Part shown: positions 58,573 to 64,000 of the stretch, in pieces
How the letters are laid out: the number at the start of each line of letters is the position of its first letter
Position numbering within the stretch: position 1 is the first letter of the stretch
Assembly (NCBI GenBank): GCA_046726235.1
Contig: JBKPAD010000006.1
Coordinates: forward strand, 186,001 to 250,000
Direction: 5' to 3'
DNA: 64,000 nucleotides
Source of the DNA: Nitricoxidireducens sp046726235
GTDB lineage: Bacteria; Pseudomonadota; Gammaproteobacteria; Burkholderiales; Rhodocyclaceae
Made by a program: the position numbers and the translations under genes
The notes under the pieces: model-generated
What the model saw: only the letters and a program-made list of their open reading frames with translations
What the model was told of the DNA's origin: nothing
Database searches by the model: none

Positions 58573-60681
58573 TCAGGCGGCCTTGGTGTCGATGTCGCCT
58601 TCCAGGTTCGGATAGCGGACATGGTCGACCAGGTCCTGGACTTCCTTGTTCGGAGCCGGGGAAATCAGGCTGCCGATGATGACGCCGAGGAAGCCGACCG
58701 GGATGCCGAAGATGCCGGCCGAGATCGGGTTGATGTCCCACCACTTCGGTGCATTGACGCCGAAGAACGGATAGGTCAGGTACATGTAGTAGGCGCAGAT
58801 GAACAGGCCCGCCGACATGCCCAGGATGGCACCCAGCTTGTTGGCACGCTTCCAGAACACGCCGCAGACCAGCGCCGGGAAGAAGCCCGAGGCCGCCAGC
58901 GAGAAGGCCGCACCGACGAGGAACAGGATGTCGCCCGGCTTCAGGCTGGTGACGTAGGCGGCAATCAGCGCCACCACGAGCAGCAGGCCCTTGGACACGG
59001 CCAGACGGCGGACCGTCGGGGCGTTCGGGTCGATCATCTTGTAGTACACGTCGTGGGACAGCGCGTTGGCGATCGTGAGCAGCAGGCCGTCCGCGGTCGA
59101 AAGCGCCGCAGCCAGACCACCCGCAGCCACCAGGCCGGAGATGACGTACGGCAGGCCCGCGATTTCAGGCGTTGCCAGCACGATCAGGTCGCCGCCGATG
59201 GTGATTTCGGCGAGCTGCACGATGCCGTCCTTGTTGATGTCGGCGATCGCCATCAGCGTCTTGTCCACCGCGGCCCAGTTACTGACCCACGCCGGCAGTT
59301 GAGCGAAGCTCGTGCCGACCAGGCTGCTATAGACCTCGTACTTGGCCAGGATGGCCAGTGCGGGAGCGGTGAAGTAGAGGAGGAAGATGAAGAACAGCGA
59401 CCAGGTCACCGAGGTGCGCGCTTCCTTGACCGACGGGGTCGTGTAGTAGCGCATCAGGATGTGCGGCAGGGCGGCGGTACCGACCATCAGGCACAGGATC
59501 AGCGCCAGGAAGTTCTTCTTGGCGATGCCGCGGGCCTTCTCGACTTCCTCCGGCGTCTTGCCGGCGGCCGGGAACGGCTCGGCGTGCGCCGCGACAGGCT
59601 TGGCCTTGGCGGCGGCTCCACCCTTCGCTGCCGTCCATGCCTTCTTGGCGGCGGCCGGATCGGCCGGGAAGTCCTTGACGGCCTTCTCGGCGGCTTCGAT
59701 CGCCTTCGCATCGGGCGCTTCGACGGCCTTCAGCTCGGCAACCTTGGCTTCCAGCTTGGCCTTTTCCTCGGCGAGGTAGGCGGCGCCGCCGGCTTCCAGG
59801 CCCTTGAGCTTGGCATCGGCAGCGGCAACGCGCTCGCGGAAGATCGCGCGGACGGATTCTTCCGCGGCACCCTTCGGCGTGGCCTTGTCGTTGAACTCCT
59901 TCTCCAGCGCGGTCACCTTCGGCAGGGCCGACGTGTAGGCGGAGATCTGCGGGATCGGGTTGCCGGTGTGCTTAACGGACAGCCACACCACCGGGATCAT
60001 GTAGGCCACGATCAGGATGATGTACTGCGCCACCTGCGTCCAGGTCACCGCCTTCATGCCGCCCAGGAACGAGCAGACCAGAATACCGGCGAGGCCGACG
60101 AACACGCCGACGCCGAACTCGAGGCCCGTGAAGCGGCTGGTGATGATGCCGACGCCGTAGATCTGCGCGATCACGTAGGTGAACGAGCAGAGCACCGCGG
60201 CGAAGACGCCGATCGAGCGCGGGATGTTGCCGCCATAACGGGCACCGAGGAAGTCCGGGATCGTGAACTGGCCGAACTTGCGCAGGTAGGGCGCGAGGAA
60301 CAGCGCCACCAGGCAGTAGCCGCCGGTCCAGCCCATGACGAAGGCGAGGCCGTCGTAGCCGGCGTGGTACAGGGTACCCGCCATGCCGATGAACGACGCG
60401 GCCGACATCCAGTCGGCGCCGGTCGCCATGCCGTTGAACAGCGCCGGGACGCGGCGGCCCGCGACGTAGTACTCGGACACTTCCGCCGTCTTCGACATGA
60501 AGCCGATGCCTGCGTACAGCAGGATCGTGGCGAACAGGAACATGTAGCCGAGGGTCTTGTTCGGCACGCCCATCATCTCGAGAATGCCGACGAGGATGAC
60601 GAAGGTGACGAAGCCGCCGGTGTAGAACGTGTAGTACTTCTTCAGGTTCTTGGTGAACTGTGCTTGGGAGACGTTGGACAT
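58573..60681 (-). CDS. Sodium:solute symporter (VC_2705/ActP-like) with soluble insert
   Basis: A 702-aa symporter with ~13 membrane helices: YYVAGRRVPALFNGMATGADWMSAASFIG and VGTAALPHILMRYYTTP are family marks. Two features are unusual: a ~140-residue hydrophilic Lys/Ala/Glu-rich insert (about 250-390), likely coiled-coil, between helices; and an EF-hand-like loop (Asp481, Asn483, Asp485, Gly486, Glu492) in an extramembrane segment. Substrate is probably a short monocarboxylate such as acetate. It overlaps the DUF4212 partner by one base. Confidence 0.9.
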   Translation of the reverse strand: MSNVSQAQFTKNLKKYYTFYTGGFVTFVILVGILEMMGVPNKTLGYMFLFATILLYAGIGFMSKTAEVSEYYVAGRRVPALFNGMATGADWMSAASFIGMAGTLYHAGYDGLAFVMGWTGGYCLVALFLAPYLRKFGQFTIPDFLGARYGGNIPRSIGVFAAVLCSFTYVIAQIYGVGIITSRFTGLEFGVGVFVGLAGILVCSFLGGMKAVTWTQVAQYIILIVAYMIPVVWLSVKHTGNPIPQISAYTSALPKVTALEKEFNDKATPKGAAEESVRAIFRERVAAADAKLKGLEAGGAAYLAEEKAKLEAKVAELKAVEAPDAKAIEAAEKAVKDFPADPAAAKKAWTAAKGGAAAKAKPVAAHAEPFPAAGKTPEEVEKARGIAKKNFLALILCLMVGTAALPHILMRYYTTPSVKEARTSVTWSLFFIFLLYFTAPALAILAKYEVYSSLVGTSFAQLPAWVSNWAAVDKTLMAIADINKDGIVQLAEITIGGDLIVLATPEIAGLPYVISGLVAAGGLAAALSTADGLLLTIANALSHDVYYKMIDPNAPTVRRLAVSKGLLLVVALIAAYVTSLKPGDILFLVGAAFSLAASGFFPALVCGVFWKRANKLGAILGMSAGLFICAYYMYLTYPFFGVNAPKWWDINPISAGIFGIPVGFLGVIIGSLISPAPNKEVQDLVDHVRYPNLEGDIDTKAA

Positions 60682-60944
60682 TATTCTTCCTCCCCTTCAT
60701 GGACGCCGTATTCCTTGTCCAGGTTGTTCATGTAGCGGGCGTAGAAGAAAATGATCGCCACGTAGATCGCCAGGGCACCCTGCGCGCCCATGTAGAAGCC
60801 CAGCGGGCCGATGATGTTGATTTCGTTCAGTTCGCGGGCGAACCAGCCGAAAACGAAGGTCACGACGAACCAGATCGCCAGCAGAATCGCCGTGATGTTC
60901 AGGTTCCGCTTCCAGTACTCGCGGTGTTTGTCAGTAAGTTGCAT
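60681..60944 (-). CDS. DUF4212 small subunit of the symporter
   Basis: An 87-aa protein with two membrane helices (ITAILLAIWFVVTFVFGWFA and GALAIYVAIIFFYARYMN) and the start KHREYWKRNLN, characteristic of DUF4212 partners of VC_2705-type symporters. It sits directly upstream, as YjcH does for ActP. GGAGGA precedes the ATG. Confidence 0.9.
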   Translation of the reverse strand: MQLTDKHREYWKRNLNITAILLAIWFVVTFVFGWFARELNEINIIGPLGFYMGAQGALAIYVAIIFFYARYMNNLDKEYGVHEGEEE

Positions 60945-61111
60945 CTAACGGTCTCCTCCTAGGATGGCCATTCATTCGAGGAATCGCCGGTCGCCTCGAA
61001 ACGGTCGTTGCGCCACTCTCGCCCGCCGCTCTTTCTTCGGTTTCCGGCTGAATGCCAGGCAGACCAAGCCGCGGCCCGCCATTGACAGCCAAGCCATTAA
61101 ACCCGGGGTAA

Positions 61112-61136
61112 CTGACAGGTTTCTTACAAGCCTGAC
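61112..61136. promoter_or_regulatory. Motif shared by the two symporter operons, copy 2
   Basis: Plus-strand pattern CTGAC-N5-TCTTAC-N1-AGCCTGAC, 168-192 bp before the DUF4212 start. A CTTACA/TGTAAG dyad (61123-61128 with 61143-61148) overlaps it. The remainder of 60945-61154 has no gene. Confidence 0.5.
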
Positions 61137-61154
61137 GAAAGATGTAAGGATTGG

Positions 61155-62639
61155 CTATTCGCTGCCGCCGGCCCCTGCGTCCGGGGCGGCTTCACGGCGC
61201 GGGAAGTCGAGCCGGATCAGGGTACCGACGCCGGCCGCCCCTCCCTCGAGGACGATCGTGGCGCGGTGGATCTCGGCGATCTCCTTGACGATCGGCAGCC
61301 CCAGGCCGCTGCCGTCGGCCGCCGTGCCGAGGACGCGGTAGAAGCGCTCGAACACGCGCTCCCGCTCGGCCGGCGGAATGCCGATGCCGTTGTCCTCCAC
61401 CTCGACGACCGCCGTTTCGCCGCTGCGGGTGCGCAGGGTGACGCGGCCGCCGGAGGGCGTGTACTTGATGGCGTTGTCGAGCAGGTTGTTGATGAGCTCG
61501 CGCAAAAGCAGCGGCACGCCGTCGATCATCAGCGGCGCACCCGTGCCCTCGAAACCGAGGTCGATCTCCGCCGCCATGGCGCGCGGGACCCACTCGCCGG
61601 CGGCGCGGCGCGCCAGCTGCTCGATGTCCAGGGGCTCCACGGCGTGGATCTTCTCGTGGCTGGCCTCGGCCCGCGCCAGCAGCAGAAGCTGGCTCGTCAG
61701 GTGGGCGGCCCTGTCCGCGGCCTCGGTGATGCGCTCCACATAGGCATGGAGCGCGGCCGGGTCGGTCTCGTCGAGCGCCAGTTCGGCCTGCATCTTGAGC
61801 CCCGTCAGCGGGGTCTTGAGCTGATGGGCGGCGTCGGCGATGAAGCGCTGCTGCGCCTGCAGGTTCTCCTCCAGGCGCGTCATCATCTCGTTGAGCGCAC
61901 CGATGACCGGCCGGATCTCTTCCGGGACGCCGCGGATCGGGATCGGCGACAGGTCGCCCGGCCGGCGGCGGCGAATGCGCGCCTGCAGGCGGTTGAGCGG
62001 CGCGATGCCGCGCGTCAGCCCCAGGTACACCAGGATCACCGCGAGCGGAATGATCGCGAACTGCGGCAGCAGCACGCCGGAGATGATGCGCGACGCAAGA
62101 TTGCCCCGCTTGTTGCGCGTTTCGGCGACCTGGATCAGCACCGGGACGCGGCCCGAGGCAACCGGCAGGAACGCGTAGGCAACGCGAATTTCCTCGCCAT
62201 TGACCGTATCGTCGCGAAACATGACGGCTTCGGCGCCCAGCCGCTCGGGAATCTCGACCCATGGAATCTCGCGGTCGCCGGCGACGAGCTCGCCGCGCAG
62301 GCCGGTGACCTGATAGTAGAGCGTGTCGGTTTCGTCGGCCCGCAGCACGGTGCGCGCGGACGCGGGGAAGTTCACATGGACGCCGCTGTCCTCGATGCGC
62401 ACCAGGCGCACGATCGCGGCGACGTTGTCGGAAAGCGCCTGGTCGTACGGCTGGTTGGCGATCTGGTTGGCGACGTGATTGGTGACGGCGATCGAGATCG
62501 GCCACAGGAACAGCAGCGGCGCGAGCATCCAGTCGAGGATCTCGCCGAACAGCGAGTTGAGTTCCCCCGGGCCGCCGAACACGCCGCCGCGACGCGGCGT
62601 TTCTACCGCCGCCTCGGCGCGTTCAGGCTTCGCCGGCAT
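61155..62639 (-). CDS. Sensor histidine kinase, TctE/QseC type
   Basis: A 494-aa membrane kinase: helix at ~38-55, a periplasmic 2CSK-N-like sensor region (~60-185), second helix (LPQFAIIPLAVILVYLGLT), HAMP-like linker, then H-box FIADAAHQLKTPLTGL, N-box LINNLLDNAIKYTP, and G-boxes VEDNGIGIPP and GSGLGLPIV. TctE homologues sense tricarboxylates; QseC-like ones sense other signals. It overlaps its response regulator by 17 bp and adjoins the symporter operon. Confidence 0.9.
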   Translation of the reverse strand: MPAKPERAEAAVETPRRGGVFGGPGELNSLFGEILDWMLAPLLFLWPISIAVTNHVANQIANQPYDQALSDNVAAIVRLVRIEDSGVHVNFPASARTVLRADETDTLYYQVTGLRGELVAGDREIPWVEIPERLGAEAVMFRDDTVNGEEIRVAYAFLPVASGRVPVLIQVAETRNKRGNLASRIISGVLLPQFAIIPLAVILVYLGLTRGIAPLNRLQARIRRRRPGDLSPIPIRGVPEEIRPVIGALNEMMTRLEENLQAQQRFIADAAHQLKTPLTGLKMQAELALDETDPAALHAYVERITEAADRAAHLTSQLLLLARAEASHEKIHAVEPLDIEQLARRAAGEWVPRAMAAEIDLGFEGTGAPLMIDGVPLLLRELINNLLDNAIKYTPSGGRVTLRTRSGETAVVEVEDNGIGIPPAERERVFERFYRVLGTAADGSGLGLPIVKEIAEIHRATIVLEGGAAGVGTLIRLDFPRREAAPDAGAGGSE

Positions 62640-63321
62640 TCGCGGCCGACGCCTCGTCGTCCGGCTTCTCGAGACAATAGCCGAGCCCGCGCACCGTCAG
62701 GATCTTGACGCCGCCCGGCTCCAGCTTCTTGCGCAGGCGATGCACGTAGACCTCGATCGCGTTAGTGCTCACTTCCTCGCCCCAGCCGCACAGATGGTCG
62801 ACAAGCTGCTCCTTGCTGACGAGGCGCCCGGCACGCAGCAGCAGGATCTCCAGCAGGCCGAGTTCGCGCGCCGAGAAGTCGGCGACCTGCCCGTTGATGC
62901 GGGCGACGTGCTCGGCCTGGTTGTAGGTCAGGCTGCCGAAGGCGATCTCGGTCGGCATGCCGGTGCCGCGGCGCGTGAGTGCGCGGGCACGCGCCTCGAG
63001 CTCGGGCAGGGCAAAGGGTTTGGTCAGGTAGTCGTCGGCGCCGGCGTCGAGGCCGCGCACCCGATCCTCGATGCCGTCCTGCGCCGTCAGGATCAGCACC
63101 GGCATCGGGCACTTGCGCGCCCGCAGCCGCTTGAGGACTTCGATGCCGGAAAGTTTCGGCAGGCCAAGGTCGAGGATCAGCAGGTCGTACTGCTGGGTGA
63201 CGAGGGCCGTATCGGCATCGGCGCCGGTCAGCACGTGGTCGACCGCGAAGCCGGATTTCTTGAGCGCGCGCACCAGGCCGTCGGCGATGATGCGGTCGTC
63301 TTCTGCAAGCAGGATTCTCAT
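62623..63321 (-). CDS. OmpR-family response regulator, TctD/QseB type
   Basis: A 232-aa regulator: receiver domain (ILLAEDDRIIADGLV, phosphorylation aspartate in LLILDLGLPKLSG, KPF switch) and a winged-helix output domain (STNAIEVYVHRLRKKL). It is read just before its kinase. With two symporter operons within 6 kb, control of monocarboxylate uptake is a reasonable guess. Confidence 0.92.
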   Translation of the reverse strand: MRILLAEDDRIIADGLVRALKKSGFAVDHVLTGADADTALVTQQYDLLILDLGLPKLSGIEVLKRLRARKCPMPVLILTAQDGIEDRVRGLDAGADDYLTKPFALPELEARARALTRRGTGMPTEIAFGSLTYNQAEHVARINGQVADFSARELGLLEILLLRAGRLVSKEQLVDHLCGWGEEVSTNAIEVYVHRLRKKLEPGGVKILTVRGLGYCLEKPDDEASAANAGEA

Positions 63322-63392
63322 GGCGGAGACTGTGGCGCAGGGCCGGGCAGTCTAGCATGCGGCCAGCCGCGCCCGGCTGGCCCAGCCGCCGC

Positions 63393-63959
63393 TTACTCCC
63401 CGCCGCCGGCCTGCTGGCGCAGGCACTCCGCGATGTCCTGGGCGCCGCTTCCGCCGACGGTGCAGTTGCCGGAAATCTCGGGCAGGTAGACCTTCTTGCG
63501 CGTGTAGCCGGCGGCGCGGAAGCTCTCCACGGAGGGCGCGCTGCGCTGCGACAGCACGACTTCCTGCGGCGCGGCGCGCTCGCCGGCGAACGACGCCCCG
63601 CCGCGGCGAACTTCGACCGCCCCGACGGTGCGCGAATGCGGCAGCGAGACGCTGCGGTGGTACTCGTTGCGTTCGGCCGACCGCGACGACGAATCGCCGC
63701 CGCCCGGCCCCTTCATGACGAAGAAGGCGATCAGGCAGCCGGCCGTGACGCCGGAGCCGATCGCGAGCGGCTTCCAGATGCCGTGCCACCATGGCTTGGC
63801 CTCGACGCTGCGGCCGACCGCCGCCATCGGCGCGTAGATGCGCACCGCCGCTTCGCCGACCATCTCCTCGCTCGGGTCCTTGCGCCGCGGCACCGGAATG
63901 CGCTTTTTCTTGACCTTCGCGTAGCCGGCGATCCGCCTTCTCACCATTGCCATAGCCAT
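63393..63959 (-). CDS. Membrane-anchored protein of unknown function
   Basis: A 188-aa protein not recognised. The first ~58 residues are basic and cytosolic (AKVKKKRIPVPRRKDP), then one membrane helix (KPLAIGSGVTAGCLIAFFVM), then a ~105-residue Ser/Arg-rich soluble part with two cysteines near the C-terminus (NCTVGG and ECLRQQ). AAGGAGA precedes the ATG. It may continue an operon beyond the window. Confidence 0.6.
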   Translation of the reverse strand: MAMAMVRRRIAGYAKVKKKRIPVPRRKDPSEEMVGEAAVRIYAPMAAVGRSVEAKPWWHGIWKPLAIGSGVTAGCLIAFFVMKGPGGGDSSSRSAERNEYHRSVSLPHSRTVGAVEVRRGGASFAGERAAPQEVVLSQRSAPSVESFRAAGYTRKKVYLPEISGNCTVGGSGAQDIAECLRQQAGGGE

Positions 63960-64000
63960 TGCAGTCTCCTTGCGTACGGCCGGCGCGCCACGACGGCGCA

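Noticed and set aside
1..64000. CRISPR arrays
   Set aside because: No series of regularly spaced direct repeats was seen; the repeats present are inverted and scattered.

Overview
The window is a GC-rich (about two-thirds G+C in the housekeeping parts) stretch of bacterial chromosome. Gene content and order (dusB-fis-purH-purD-hemF; hemC-hemD-hemX-hemY; lptD-surA-pdxA-ksgA; hemA-prfA-prmC-grxD; acetate symporter clusters; AlgZR-type regulators) point to a betaproteobacterium, most likely Rhodocyclaceae or a close relative. That placement is inference; no 16S gene is present. Calvin-cycle genes suggest facultative autotrophy.

Layout. 1-725: the 3' end of cbbO (RuBisCO activase subunit), so RuBisCO genes probably lie just to the left. 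726-1020: two inverted copies of an extragenic palindrome. 1021-2559: an M48/TPR periplasmic protease lipoprotein. 2797-11732: a collinear carbon block, fbp(cbbF)-cbbP-tkt-gap-pgk-pyk-fba, closed by a strong terminator. 11843-18096: psiE, purC, oligopeptidase A, small thiol/PilZ/zinc proteins, xthA, a Crp/Fnr regulator and a DUF2892 membrane protein. 18148-24065 (minus): envelope biogenesis operon lptD-surA-pdxA-ksgA. 24157-28219: amgK-murU (cell-wall recycling), pepP, a UbiH-type hydroxylase. 28238-28409: a pair of conserved-loop hairpins. 28499-33484: dusB-fis-purH-purD-hemF. 33485-35680: a lower-GC accessory patch (orphan antitoxin-like protein, secreted protein, dCMP-deaminase-like enzyme, zinc-ribbon protein) holding two more conserved-loop hairpins. 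35681-41085 (minus): DMT exporter with a terminator-containing leader, then hemC-hemD-hemX-hemY, with a 270-bp inverted-repeat element exactly between hemX and hemY. 41138-46180: thioredoxin-like protein, PEP carboxylase and a convergent AlgR/AlgZ pair. 46223-51008: argH, two tandem Ser/Thr kinases each fused to a cyclic-nucleotide-binding domain, and a fructosamine-kinase-like protein. 51022-54605 (minus): hemA-prfA-prmC-grxD. 54648-60944: small membrane proteins, tRNA-Phe, and two acetate-type sodium symporters each with a small partner subunit. 61155-63959 (minus): a TctDE/QseBC-like two-component system and an unknown membrane-anchored protein.

How they fit: the first 12 kb regenerates RuBP and links the cycle to lower glycolysis; PEP carboxylase and the acetate symporters add anaplerotic and heterotrophic carbon entry; the hem genes, split over three loci, supply tetrapyrroles. 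Most genes are tightly packed with ATGA, GTGA or TTGA overlaps.

Most notable: (i) four hairpins sharing an almost invariant 25-nt loop on unrelated but self-complementary stems, arranged as two inverted pairs, one flanking the low-GC cargo; (ii) the 270-bp inverted-repeat element that supplies the hemX stop codon; (iii) an fbp product with changed metal-site residues; (iv) a shared motif upstream of both symporter operons; (v) an LptD retaining just one of the two usual disulfide pairs.
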